From Daucus carota subsp. sativus (taxonomy: Eukaryota > Streptophyta > Magnoliopsida > Apiales > Apiaceae): DNA of 64,000 nt. Of this stretch, positions 46,306 through 59,430 are shown in pieces (within the stretch, counting starts at the first letter, position 1; every line of letters starts with the position of its first letter). Made by a program: the position numbers and the translations under genes. The stretch lies in the NCBI RefSeq assembly GCF_001625215.2, contig NC_030387.2, forward strand, positions 2,384,501 through 2,448,500, read 5' to 3'. A model generated the notes under the pieces. It did no database searches. It was not told where the DNA came from and was given only the letters and a program-made list of their open reading frames with translations.

Positions 46306-49300
46306 TTAACGGGAAATGGGCAAAATACCCCACTGATGAAGAAAACCCTCTCCAGTTGTCACTTCTAGGAAAAGTAGAACAACCACGGCCAACATAGCCG
46401 CTCTTCCATTCCATGTTTCTGCACTTTTTGTCCATCCCCACTCCCAGACTGTCACAGGTGCTGGTAGCTCCCTTCTTTGCGAATCATATACTGCTAATAG
46501 TTCTTCAACACTGCCTAGTGGAACAAGAGACTGCAAATAGCATTCCAAGTGTCCATGACAAATATTAGTTGACTGTATAGTTATGACTATAATAAATCAA
46601 AGAACCTCATGCAAATTACTGAAATGTTGTGCTTTCTTACCAACAATCTAGGCTAAGGTTTAAGAGACCCACTATAGTCAGTTATACATTTCGAATTCCT
46701 TACCAATCCCACATATACTCATAGTTAGTATTTATGGTTCAAATCAAAATCTTAAAGGGTGCCAATGTCAAAGAAAAAAGGTCCACTTTTCTTCTTTATA
46801 ACAAGTATCTAGTGAGTGTGATAAATACTAAGTTTCTGATATGATGGCAAAGTTTGTATCTTTGGAAGAATGCTGATCCTCTTTCGACTCTTTGTATATA
46901 TTTGTTTTTTCAGTTTATGGATAGAAACATGAAAGCATTATTATCTTTTGCACCCGTTATTTTATCTCAAGAAAGGAGTAAAGAAAACAACAAAAAAGTA
47001 CGAGGAAAGTTAGCGACCTTCCTAAAAGGGAAATGTCATCTCAACTCTTTGTAACAGTCTATAACAAAGGAAAGGCAAACTCTAAAGCATTAAACAGATC
47101 TTTTGAAAATGTAAGGTGCAGTGTGATTGTGCACCAGTATGAGAATGACATTCTATATGAATATGCATAATATCCTAATCTTCATTGAAGGCGTTGACAA
47201 AAGAAATTGTGTCCGAATACAATTTTAGTTCAGCAGCATATGACGTGACTGAAATATTGGAAGACAAGACAAGTACACGAAGGTGAATATTATGACTGCA
47301 AATCAGGTCATAACGTATGTAATAAGAAAATTAATGCATGCAAGAGCATCAATTATGCCAAGAGGTTACTACAGGAAGTAGAAGTGATGATTAAACTTTA
47401 TATCGAACAGTAGTACTAGAAGAATGAACAAATTTTTGAATCACAAAAAGTAGTTCTAGTGACTTAATTGTCTGTCACTGGAACCACCATAGTTTGTTCA
47501 GCTTCTCAAATTATTGTTGTGATTAATATGAACGTTTGATTAAATTTGTTACGCAGACATACAGAATATTGACACAACACATATTTCTTTAGTCTTTACC
47601 CTTTTTTTTCAAACTTTTCTATAGAGGCTGGACTTAATATTGACGCACATACTACAAGCACATTGACAGAAGGTAGAGTAAGGTATCATAGACACATCTC
47701 CTAAATTTGCAATTTTGTTATAGCAAGTGGTATGAGGAGTCATTTCACAAGCCGCACGAACAAGTTTGTTGCAATCAGGTAGATTTTATGCACCGGATCA
47801 TTAGAAAGCGATCACGAGTCTATTTCTCTTTTATTCTCTTTTATTGGTAAATGATCACTAGTCTGTTTCACCTGCATTTTGTCTGAGTTTGTTATAAAAT
47901 ACATTTCAGCCATTTCAGGATTATGTTGATAATGAATTCTTTGCCACCAAATCCTAAGATTATGAAAAAGTTCTTCTATAGTTGCTTAACTACTGAACCC
48001 CTGGCAAGCACGCTTCATTAGCGCATTTTAGAAATATCTAATCAAGAAAGATCCAGAATATCACTTCAGTAAAGGAAAATTTACTACCTGTCGAGCCTCA
48101 ATATTTGACACCGCCATTGCCCCCACATATGGAAGACTTTCGATCACTGCATCTGCCAAATCTGAAATGAAGGTAGGCTGACACCCTAGAGCAGGTACAC
48201 GTCCCCATTTCTCTATGCCAGATTTGAGAGCGAGTTCCTTGTACTCAACATCTATCTCCTCTAAAGTTTCAATATGTTCACTGACAAAGCTGAGGTATAG
48301 CAAAACAGCATTCAACACAAACAGATATGGAGTAGTATAAGGCTATTCTATAGGTCTCCAAAACAGTAAAAGTACAAAATTATATTACGGGACATCAAAA
48401 AACCAATTGATTGTACCAATTACCTAATTGGGACAGCTAGAAGACTTTTAACTCCTCTCTGACCAAGCTCAATGATTGTCTCATCCGTATATGGTTTCAG
48501 CCATTCCACAGGACCAACTCTACTCTGCATAGGATTTACACAAAGCATTGATCAGCCTATTATAAGCTTATATAGCACAAAATTCTCAAACATGTAACAC
48601 ATAAGAAAAGAAAAAACTCTGATTTAAACGAGGACTTTGGATATTTAAATTACTGATGACCAATTAATGAACGCATTATCCAAGTAATGAACCACTAGAC
48701 ATTATGAAACTAATATTACTTTCTGATTTGAATTTGGACAGAAAAGACAAGGGGAAAAACTGTCGAAACCTCCATTCTTCAGGTGTGTTCCCAAAGTTAT
48801 AATACGAGAGCGGATAGGAAGAGAATAACTCTTCTAATTTTCTTCACGGAGGTGGGAAGTGGAAAATGGAGAGATTTTGGAATAAATAACCACCTCTTTT
48901 CCATCTTTCTAGTAAACTTGTTATCCTCCTATGTCTCAACTACTAGTATCCCAAAAAACTTGGGCAAGCAAGAGAGAAACTTCAAGTTCTTAACTCTCAC
49001 ATTCTCTTAACTTCTTTCCTCTTTTATTCTCTCCTAAAAAATCTCAGACGTTGTTACGCTGGTATGCATAACTCTGCCACAGAAATGTGACACAAAAAAG
49101 GAAAAAAAAATAAAGCCACATCATGTATGTATTTGTGTTTCAACGATTATATTGCCATCAATCATCATTGTGATTTCTGGAGCTATAATAGTGGACTACT
49201 GATGACCATCCTTGATGTGTGACTATTTTAACATTTATGATAAAGCCAAATTGTGTTCTGAAAATGGATTATTTTTAACCAGACAATATTATAAGTAAAG

Positions 49301-52300
49301 ATTTGTAGGGATCAATTCGGAAGTAGCAAAAGTGCACAAGAATTAGAACCAAAAGGAGAAGTCCAAAAAACCATTCTTAATCTCCATTATTTTTTCTGTG
49401 TAAGCTTATAATAAGGGGCAACAGACGTGAAAATCTGCTCTGGTAACTCACTTTCATCTGATATGCTAATTTTATGGCATACCCACATTATATGAAATTC
49501 TACTATCCGCAATTATTTCGACTATTATATGACAATGTCTTTGAGCATAGCTAAGAGCTTACTCCTATTGTAAAAGAATGTCTTGCTCAATTTGATACAA
49601 GGTAACTACCTGATAAGCTAGAGTGTATGGATTAGTTAGCCTGCGCTTTTCTAGTTCTTCCATTATCAAATCTACACATTCCTCCATCTCGGCCTTGTAG
49701 GGGTCACCAGCTTCCTCCACATAAGCAAGTGGCACGCCATGAGCACTAAAAAATATCATCACCTACAAAAAGATTTCGAATAGGCTTGCTTACAGTAATA
49801 AAGGAATGGAAGATGAAGCTAATTGTCATAGCCAGATGTATAAGATAAAATTGGGGAATAACTTGTCACATAACAAAGTAGTTATGCAAGATGGACAGTA
49901 AACAACTTAAAGAAGTTCACTAGACGAAATCATAAAGGAAAGACTGATAAAAGTCAATTAAATTGTATAATATGATAAGATCACTAGATCAATCAACATG
50001 GAAGGATACAATGATAGGGAACACAATTGCATTTAGAAAATAGGTGCTGAAGCCTCAATTATGCCAAGCAATAGAATATTTTAGAAAATGGGGCAACATA
50101 TAAATGTCCAATATTCGTAGTTACAGTAGACGGATTCTAAAGTAAATATAGATGAATTTGTTTGGTGGGGAGGGGGAGGCAAGGGGAAGTAATACCTTTT
50201 CAGGCTGCTCAAAATTTTTCAACTCATTTTCAATTAAATCCCCCATGGCTTTTATATATCCTTCACGCTGGTACCAGGAAGGTATTACAGTGTGCTGCAT
50301 GTTAACTAGGTATTCGTCTTCCCTATGAATTCAGGTATATCCAATTTATTAGTTTTTGAGGCATGAATTCTGGTAAACCATTAATCTACAAGTAACATGT
50401 TCATCACCGGAATATACTCTCCAATAGCCGAAGACTTGAACCACTAGTAGATATTGAAAATTGTGGATAAAGTGGAAGCACAACCAACTTTGTGATTCCA
50501 TCCTTTTTAATCTGCAAAAATGACAACCAGTAAGTTCCAACCAGAACTAGAAGCATATAAGTACAAAGGAAATTGTATGTAGCATTAGATATAAATTTAG
50601 ACAAACAACAGTAAGATGCTGAATATATTGATGTTAGAAATAGTTTCGACATACATATGCATCAAATATATGAAAATAAATGCCAATGTGCTTGCCCACA
50701 AGTATCGGGATCACATTTTAGGGTAACTACTAACTACTGCTGATAATTTAAGTAAAAATTAATTCTGTTATAACCTTAGGTTTGTAAGCTCTTAACTACA
50801 GTTGCTTTTCTTCTGCTAGGGTAATGTGTTTCCTTCTTTTCCATTTATTTGGAAGACTATAAGTAAAACTTGCGTTTTCTTATATCAATATCTAAACTGA
50901 TATTTCTTGTTGGTGACATAAGACATTCCATGGTCAAAAGAATGCAAATTATTTAGCCAAGGCAAAACTTCAAAGGACTGGTAATCTAATTTACAATGGA
51001 AATAGAAACATGGAAGTAAATTACTGAATTTAGGAACCTGTTCAATAGCTTCTTCAGTAAAAGGATGCCAATAACGCATACCAACATACACCTTTGCTGG
51101 GATATCTTTCTTACACAGTGCTTTTCTCAGCTCTTCAGCCTGAACCAAGAAATATTGTTAACAGATAGCAACTCTCTCCTTACCGGTTTCGGTGAAAACA
51201 TTTTCTATGACAACAGTTGTCAATGCCTAATATGCATTATCCCGCCCTTGACAAGGTCAGGGAGGGGGTGGGGGGATTCTCGTATCCCCTACCCTTTAGA
51301 TTTGTAAAACCTATGCACTACAAATATGCTATGTTCCTCAATATTTGAAGGTATTGTTAAAAACATGCCTGCTCATCAGTTATCTTTCGCAGAGGAGAAC
51401 CGCCTCCAATTGAAGCATATCCTTCCTTGCTCTTAGGGGCTCTGGCAACAGATATAAATTGTGCTAAAGGCTTTTGAAGAAAACGGAACAATCTTGGCAA
51501 TCGAATAATATCCTGAACAGATGCAACAAATCATATCAGCATATAAAAAATTATTAAGTACCAAATCGACAACTTATCAGATATTTAATGGCAACTCAAA
51601 AGCATTTACTGGCTTGACTAGAGATTTACTTCACCAGACATCATATATGTTCAATCTTGTCCTCCTTATCCTATTCTTGAATACCCATGTCCTTGTCTAT
51701 TCATATTTTGAAGGCTACGGTAAGTACCTTCATCCATCCTATATCATTACTTCTTTGCTTGTTCATTCCAGCCATCTGAGATAAGACCAAGATCATCTCT
51801 TCTCACCATTCCTATATGATACTTATTAATCTTGTTCGTTTAAGTATGCCCTCTTATTCATGCAGCTATACAAGTCTAATCATGTCTGCATCTGATAACC
51901 AAAATGTTCATTGTACCATTGATTTTAAATTGCTGACTCATTTTTGCTGTATATTGCTAAAATTACCACATTGACAAGAATTTCCCACTTTCTGTATTTA
52001 TTATTTCAATGAAAAACTCTGGCCCCCGAGTTCAGGGATCAGAACTACCTACTTTAAATATATTTTTTTAAGACCATTTCAAGTAATTCAAGTGTTGACA
52101 AGTAACAGCTCTTAAAAATTTAAGACACGGCTTATGAAAAATATGAAACCGGAAAGTACCGGGTCAGCAAAAAGGTTGAACAGAAATGGCTGCACATCAT
52201 CAAGAGTCTCTGGACCTCCGAGGTTTAACAACAGGACTCCTATCTTTCCATCATCATTAACAAGTGATGTGGACATATCACGAGTGTTAGAAGTTAGTAC

Positions 52301-53982
52301 TGCACGTAACGGCAATGAGTACTTGGTGAGTGGTTGCTTAAGAGATATAGATTGTTTCCCAGACCAACAGGAATATCTGGGAGGTAAAGATGTTTTGGAA
52401 GAGTTAAGACTATTAGCAGAAGAATCCATTTGGATCACAGAGCAATGAGATACCATTTGGGAAGATCCAGGACTTCTTGGCAACAATCTGCATACAAAAA
52501 GAAGTTACATAATTATGACCCATTTTCATAATGCCGTACTCGCACATATCATAACTTAATCATTGCACAATATTTAACAGTTCCCCATTCAGTTTTCCAA
52601 AATGAACATCCATACTGAGCAATGCAGGCTCATAGCAAAAATAAATCTAAAGGATTTTGAAATTGCAACATGGGTCCAGCAAGGATGATCTAAGATACAA
52701 CCACCATCTAGCCTGGGGTCTGTCTAACAATGACTATGGTACAAAGGTTTGTCAAAAATGCCATATTGAATGTTACAGGTAAAACACTATCATTTATACC
52801 CAAAAGAGGAAACAAATATAACCACTAACCATTAAATGAGTATTTATCTGACATGACAGTCATCAAAAAATTGATTAACTAGTGTAATAAAGTACAAGTA
52901 ATCTTGGAAACATAGTAATGCAATCACTTTACAATTTAAAGTTTTTATTAAAGGAATTTTTCTCTTTTTAACAAATAATTAATCCCTTAAAATAATCCAA
53001 CTGAGAATTTTGAATTACTTAACATCAGTTTGACTTGCCTTAAAATAGATAATTTTTACTTAGAAGTAGAATGTGATTACTGATAGTAACTTATAAGTTA
53101 TTATCAACTCAGATCATTTAATTGAAAATGTGGCGTACACGAGAAGTGCTGAGTGTTCGCTGAATCAAACTTTGACTAAATAGTTTAGGCTGGAATGAAT
53201 CGATTCTACCAGATATTGACAAAGGCTCATATGTTATAAGTTCAGCTCCAATTCAACTCAGATTTAATATGCAAAACTCATATATATTTTTTAAATTTAT
53301 ATAATGATTATCTTTATAGTACGTGAATAACAAAAAAAATATCAAAGGCCCGATCAGGCAAGGTTAACACTCCAGCTCGGCTCTATACAGTATTAGATAT
53401 TGTCGAGCCAAACTCAGAATATACATGAACAATTTCACTTATATATGCCCCTATGTGTAGCATAAAACTTGTCAAGAAGAATGACAATTAATTCTGAAAT
53501 TACAAATAGTGAGGGTAATAACTATATTGAACTCTAATGACTAATATACATGAGCAATTTCACTTATTTATGTCCCTATGTGTAGCATACAATTTGTCAA
53601 GAAGAGTGATAACTAATTCTGAAACTTACAAATAGTGAGAGTAATATTGAATTCTTCAATTCAAACTCTAAATCTAAAAGTGAAACTAAAATTCTACAGT
53701 CCACTAAAAAAAAAATCAAACTTGCCCTCTCACGGGTCACAAGTTAACATAATCTGATGGAAATGAACTAAAGAATGGATTAAAATGTAGTCCACACAAT
53801 AACAATAGCTCAAGCTTTAAAATGAAAACAAATAAGCAACAAAAAGAATTGCAAGAAACAAAGAATAGTGAGCTCATATTACACGAATACCATTAAGATT
53901 AGTGAGTTGTGAGATCGCAGATGTTAAGATTATTACAAGTAAAGATGAGAAAGTAGAAAACGGGAAGTACTTACAAATCCAT
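46306..53982 (-). CDS. FC2: ferrochelatase, chloroplast type with LHC tail (FC2), 10 exons
   Basis: Ferrochelatase inserts Fe2+ into protoporphyrin IX, the last step of haem synthesis; FC2 acts in plastids. Exons: 53975-53982, 52160-52487, 51369-51512, 51038-51139, 50408-50511, 50196-50322, 49610-49762, 48424-48524, 48088-48289, 46306-46530. All phases agree: 1494 nt, 497 residues (Arabidopsis FC2 is 512). The first exon carries only ATG GAT TT. A Ser-rich transit peptide comes first, then [52 protein letters not shown], the active-site [10 protein letters not shown], and [20 protein letters not shown]. The C-terminus has the pigment-binding-like LHC motif [20 protein letters not shown], which separates FC2 from FC1. 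The intron after exon 3 has a GC donor (CAG|gcatgt). Introns are otherwise GT-AG. No frame damage. Confidence 0.95.
53415..53660. repeat. tandem duplication of about 125 bp in FC2 intron 1
   Basis: Two adjacent copies share AATATACATGA(A/G)CAATTTC, CCCTATGTGTAGCATA and TGTCAAGAAGA(A/G)TGA, with scattered differences. Confidence 0.85.
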
Positions 53983-54130
53983 GTTGAGTGGAAATAACAG
54001 GTTTTGGGTGGAGGTTGTTTGGTTTTGTAAGCTGAGAGGACGAGATGTGTAAGATAATGTTTGGATTTTTGGTGGTTGCGCCCAACCTATACTGTTATTT
54101 TCTTGTCATTGGGCCCACATTCGTGTCTAA

Positions 54131-54515
54131 GAGCATCTCCAAGAGCCTCTTCATTTAGGCTCCTAACTTGAGATTTGAGGAGGGAGAAGAAAAATGTTGC
54201 TCCAAGAGACTCTTAAATGGCTCTTAAATCTTAAGAGCCTCTTGTTTCTCTCTCCTCTCTCCTCAAAGTTAAGAGCTACCACATGGCTCCTAACTTATTT
54301 TTTTTACAATAAAAAAATCTTTCCATCCAATTCACCTCCATCTTTCACTCTCTTTTTTGTTGTAGTGGAGCCCAATATATGAATAAAATATGAAATAGAG
54401 AAGAGATGCAGAGAGTATTGTTGGAGTTCACACTCTTAACTTTGTTCTAAATTGCTAAGAGCCACATTTTTTATATTATATTTAGGAGCCAACAAAGAGG
54501 CTCTTGGAGATGCTC
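54131..54515. mobile_element. Tourist-like MITE in the FC2 upstream region
   Basis: Ends GAGCATCTCCAAGAGCCTCT and the inverted AGAGGCTCTTGGAGATGCTC, flanked by TAA (54128-54130, 54516-54518). 385 bp, non-coding. It sits about 150-530 bp upstream of the FC2 ATG. Confidence 0.88.
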
Positions 54516-55299
54516 TAAAATCTTAGACCGGACTGTGTGCGGTAAGAAAAGATGCAATGGGGTTTTTCCTTGAAACTAGTTGGAATTTCACCACCAGGAA
54601 TGAGAAAAGTTCGTTGAACACTGATTTTTATAGAGGCTTTACAGACTTAATCGCAGTCATCTATTTCTTACCCATCCAAAGGCTTGTATAAATTTGTCAT
54701 GCACATTCGTTTTCTTTCCCTATCTTGTCCTGCACTTCTAAATCGGTGAACAACAAGAAGAAATTCTATATCCTACATAACATAAAATAATAATTCCATA
54801 ATATATAGGTGTTCAATCACCGAAATCCTAACAAATAAAAATAATAATTGCATACAAAATAAAGATGTAGTTGGACATTGTTATGATTGGCACTGAACTC
54901 ATCGTCATTGTCCTGCACGAATTGAATTTATTGCAGGCAAAATAACACTTAGATATATCACAAGTATGCGGGACAAATTATTAATATTACATTACTAGAA
55001 ATGCAGGATAAAAATAGTGTAAATTATAAAGATAGTTTTGAATTAAAACTGAAACAAGAAATGCATGACAAGAATATTAATAACACGTTACTAGAAATGC
55101 AGGACAAGAATAATGTAAATTATTAATATTACATTACTAGAACTGCAAGACAAGAAATGCAGAACGAAAAATATTTAATCATGTCCATTAATTGCCATAT
55201 TATTTTAACGGTAGATCCCGTAGTCTCTAAAGACTCCAAAGTTTTTGATTTTCATTGAGCCCAACTCACATACATAATATATATTTTTATATATATTAT
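54516..55299. other. spacer with a short minisatellite-like patch
   Basis: No gene. At about 54985-55165 the words ACTAGAAATGCAGGACAAGA and GTAAATTATTAATATTACAT recur three or four times with irregular spacing. Confidence 0.5.
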
Positions 55300-55584
55300 T
55301 ACTCGCTCCCTCCCACCACCAGATTCTTTACGATTTCTTTTTTTTAACATCCCCTCATTCTTTACATTATTAAACTTTCCAAACATAATAAAATTTTATA
55401 GTATAAAATTCGATCTCACCTATAATTTCAACTATTTTTTAAATCTATCCATTAAATATAAATGAATTCCGCCACATTCTCTATTTTTCTTACTCTTTCT
55501 TATTATTTTATACCACCTGTGTATCTTTTTTATTGGTCTCCGTGCCCAACCCCAGTGTAAGAATTCACTGAGACGGAGGGAATA
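55300..55584. mobile_element. degraded Stowaway-like MITE
   Basis: TACTCGCTCCCTCCCACCA at the left and GAGACGGAGGGAATA at the right are inverted and end near TA; inner AGATTCTTTAC and GTAAGAATTC also pair. Confidence 0.6.
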
Positions 55585-55588
55585 AAGT

Positions 55589-55798
55589 GGGTGTTTGGGT
55601 GGGGCTTTTAAGCCCTGCTTCTGGAGTTTTAAATTAGAAGCACTTATAAAAAGTTAGGATTACTAACTTTTATTTCATGACTTCTACTTTTTCCCAAACA
55701 CTTTGATCACTTATAAGTCTTAACTAACTTCTAACTTTTACCTCACTTTTTTTACTTTAAGCAATAAACACTTGTTTTAAACTCATCCAAACGGCCCC
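55589..55798. mobile_element. MITE with CCAAACRCCC-type ends, copy A
   Basis: Left end GGGTGTTTGGGTGGGGCTTT, right end CATCCAAACGGCCCC. The interior is rich in ACTTATAAGT and GCTTCT words. It matches 59186-59430 in the opposite orientation. Confidence 0.6.
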
Positions 55799-56298
55799 AA
55801 ATCAAATTTATAATCCCACTTATTATTCTCTTTTATAACATAATTTAAATTGACATGAATAATTAAATATATTAGTTTTTAATATTTCATACTAGTTAAA
55901 ATTTGTTATACACAATTATAAACCACGCCAACATACAAAACATAAGATAAATACAATAGTATGCAGCAAAATCTCGATTAATTAATAATTAATAAATTCA
56001 TGATAAAGGATATTGAGCATTTGATAATTATTAGAAAGGAAATATTTATAAAAATATCCATACTTTAAAATTTGTTTTTAAAATACCGTCGAAATTGTAT
56101 ATGCGATTGCGATCTTAGTCGAAATCAGTTGATTATTTGGTAACAAAAGTCTCAATCGGCATTCCCTCCTTGCGGTTAAGATAATTTTAAACTTTTACCA
56201 CAACGTGATATTATTTTTAAATATATTAATATTATAATTAAACATTTAATTATATTTTATTAATCTGCTTATTGAAATACTTAAAATTCTGCTTAAAC
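55799..56298. other. AT-rich spacer
   Basis: Nothing recognised. Confidence 0.4.
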
Positions 56299-56573
56299 CA
56301 GGGCTGGCAATATCAGACACGACCCGAACTTGACCCGAACCCGACCCAAACTCGTAACCCGATTTACTGAGACAAAACCCGAAAGTGACCCGAAAATCAC
56401 CCGTTTTGACACGAAATGGACCCGACATGACCCGAAATTCTAATTTCGTTTCTAATAACTTCAATTTTCAGTTTTATTCAATTTTAAGTGATTTTAGCTT
56501 GACCCGAAATCGACTCGAAATTGACCCGATTGCTGACACGAACACGACCCGTTACCCGAAACTGCCACCCCTA
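56299..56573. mobile_element. hAT-type MITE filled with ACCCGAA repeats
   Basis: Ends CAGGGCTGGCA and the inverted TGCCACCCCTA, with a perfect 8-bp duplication GCTTAAAC (56291-56298, 56574-56581). The interior is mostly GACCCGAA-type words. 275 bp, non-coding. Confidence 0.88.
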
Positions 56574-56617
56574 GCTTAAACGTCCAACGTCATTTCATGA
56601 CTTAGAACCGATTTGTG

Positions 56618-57380
56618 TGGGGATGAGCAAAACCGAACCAAAAACCGAAACCGAATCCGAAACCATAAAAAACCGAACAAAACTGTACCATTAAAAACCA
56701 AACCATTTAATAAGCAAACCGAATAAAAACCGAACCACTAATATGGTTATGGTTTGGTTTAAAAATTTTTAAAACCGAATGTAAACCGAACCGAACCGAA
56801 TAGAAATAATTGTGCGTGTATATATATATATATATATTAAATTATATATATAATAATATCTTAATTTAATTTAATTTTAGTTCCGATCCTTGGAGTCTGC
56901 TATTATATTCTGTGCTTTTAGTTGTTGATCTGCTGGATCTTGATTTACAATGCAGACATCCTATAACTCCAGATCTTGATTTAGAAATTTAGAATGCTCT
57001 GTTAAAATACTCTGATAGCTGATGTATGTTGCCGCTATTTGGAAATTTAGAAGTTGTATTAGCTGCTGGACAGAGAGCTAAAGTTGAAACTTTTTCATGT
57101 ATGTTAATGCAGGACTTTGTCTTGGTGTTTCTCTAAATTCTAACATCCATCTAATATTAAAAAGATAACAAGAAAAATTTTAAATTAGAAAAACAATACA
57201 AGAAAATTTTTACTTGGTTTAAAATTGAAACCAAACCATTTTCAAACCGAAACCATGATTAAAAACCGAAACCGCACCAACAATATTTGGTTTGATTTTG
57301 ATTTTTGATTTTAGAAACCGAATAAATATGATTAAGATTTTCGGTCGAAACCGAACCAAACCGAACTCCGCTCATCCCTA
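56618..57380. mobile_element. hAT-type element with AAACCGAA-repeat arms
   Basis: Ends TGGGGATGAGCAAAACCGAA and the inverted TTCGGTTTGGTTCGG-type arm closing with GCTCATCCCTA. Flanking 8-mers GATTTGTG and AATTTATG agree at 6 of 8 positions. The arms are made of AAACCGAA words; a unique core lies at about 56880-57170. Confidence 0.7.
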
Positions 57381-58303
57381 AATTTATGCATCTCACTAAC
57401 AGATTGGAAGTTCCGAACCAACAGTTACGTGACTATAACTATAAGGCACAATATGGGCCGGGAGTTGTTTTAAGATTGGGCTTTTTCTGAACTGTTTGCC
57501 CGAGTAGCCCATACTAACGGCTTCCTTTTCTAGAAAATTGTCCAAGTAAGCAACCCCTTAATCTTAAATCCTTTTCTGAATTGTCCAAGTTGTTTTAAAA
57601 TTGTCATTAGCAGGGTTGCTATTGAATAATGATTGAATAATGAATATTTGTATATCAAAAAGCGAACTTTTAATTCAATTTGAAGTTATAGATATTTCTG
57701 ACTTTGGAAAGCAACCTTTTTATTGTCAAGTATACTGTGCTGCAGAGCTGGAACATCCTCCATTAGATCACCTTAAACATGGTAGAACTTTTACCTAAAT
57801 ATTGAAATATATACTACAAATAAAATATAAAGAGATTATGTAGAAAAAATTAAAATGTAACGGCACATTTTTCTTGTTCATAATTATAATCAAATCTCTA
57901 TTTATTGAACCTTTACACACTTGTAAGAAGTGTACAAGAAGATTTTACATCGTTTATTAGCTATCATAATTTCAAATTTTTTTTCAAAGTTGCATTTCTG
58001 GTTGCAGGCAGTTGTAGCATCGTATTTTTAAAAATATTTTCAGGAATATAGTATTTTTGCAATTTGTTTTAAATAGTGGTAGTATTTTCGCAAATATTCT
58101 TTTAAATTTGATTATGTATAAAAAAAACTCTTAAAAATATTGATAATATATTATTTATAAATATAAATTAACAAAATTTAGACTATACCTTACATTTACA
58201 AGTCCGATTTAGCCCGGGAATAATTCATCCATTTCCTCTATGCAAAGATATTTCTTCCATTTCCTGTATGTTAAAGATATTTCCAGCACGTAGTAAAAAT
58301 TAC
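57381..58303. other. spacer, nothing recognised
   Basis: AT-rich, no coding block seen. Confidence 0.4.
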
Positions 58304-58767
58304 TTAGAGCTGTTCACGAACCGAGCCGAGCCGAGTTTTGACCGAACCGAGCCGAGCATTAATTTTTTTTCTGACGAGCCGAGCCGAGCCGAGCTTTTTA
58401 ATCGAACAAAAATTGTGTTCAAGCTCGGCTCGTTAACTAACGAGCCGAACACGAGCTTGTTCGCGAACAAATACGAGCCGAGCCGAGTCGAGTCGAGTCG
58501 AGCCGAGCCAGAAAAAAAATAAGGACAAACCGCTAGTTGACTCTTAAAATAGCTAACCTAATAATTTCAATTTTTTTGAAACTTTGTTTATATCACTAAA
58601 ATGTATATATGTTAACATCCATACAGTTGGATCGGTAAAAAATAATTTTTAAAATATTGAAACAGTAAATTAGGATTAAACACTAGTTAGCGGTACTAGT
58701 CAAACTTCTACTTGCCTGTTAAAAACCAAATAAAATTATTATTTCCTAAAATTTTGTTTACATCACT

Positions 58768-58811
<44 letters not shown>

Positions 58812-59096
58812 GTTGAATTCTGAGTCCAATAACATATATAAATTATAAAAAAACCCCGAAAATATTACATTTTTTCGAGCTTTAACGAGCCGAACTCGAG
58901 CCGAACGAGCTCGAGCCGAGCTCGAGCCGAGCTCGAGCCGAACATACTAAAAGCTCGGCTCGAGCTCGTTTACTTAACGAACAATTTTTTGTGTTCGAGC
59001 TCGAGCTCGTTAACTTAACGAGCCGAGCCGAACGAGCTCTTAACGAGCCGAGCTCGAGCTTGTTCGCGAACAGCTCGGTTCGTTAAACAGCCCTAA
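58304..59096. mobile_element. hAT-type element with GAGCCGA-repeat arms
   Basis: Ends TTAGAGCTGTTCACGAACCG and the inverted CGGTTCGTTAAACAGCCCTAA. Flanking 8-mers AAAATTAC and TTAATTAC agree at 6 of 8. Both arms are dense in GAGCCGAGC and CTCGAGC words; the AT-rich core includes an (AT)n run at about 58770-58808. Confidence 0.72.
58770..58808. repeat. (AT)n microsatellite
   Basis: Uninterrupted AT dinucleotides. Confidence 0.95.
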
Positions 59097-59185
59097 TTAA
59101 TTACTCAACTTATCTATGTCGACCAGGTATACAACACTGCTTTGTGCTTTGCTACAACGTCTGTGCATGTATATGAAGAGTCTAC

Positions 59186-59430
59186 GGGCCGTTTGGATGA
59201 ACTTAAAATAAGTGCTTATTGCTTAAAATAAATAAGTGGAGTAGAAGTTAGAAGCAAGATAAGACTTATAAGTAATTAAAGTGTTTGGGAAATAAGCAGA
59301 AGTCCTGAGACAAAAGTTAGCATTCATAGCTTTTTATAAGTGCTTCTTGACTTATTACACAAACAGTACGAATAAGTGCTCATAACTTATAATCCCGGAA
59401 GCTGGACTTATAAGTGTTCCCCAAACACCC
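59186..59430. mobile_element. MITE with CCAAACRCCC-type ends, copy B
   Basis: Left end GGGCCGTTTGGATGAACTTA, right end TTCCCCAAACACCC. Same family as 55589-55798, inverted. Confidence 0.6.

Noticed and set aside
58268..58522. Plus-strand frame rich in EPSRAE-like residues
   Set aside because: It is the GAGCCGA repeat arm of a hAT-type element, not a gene.
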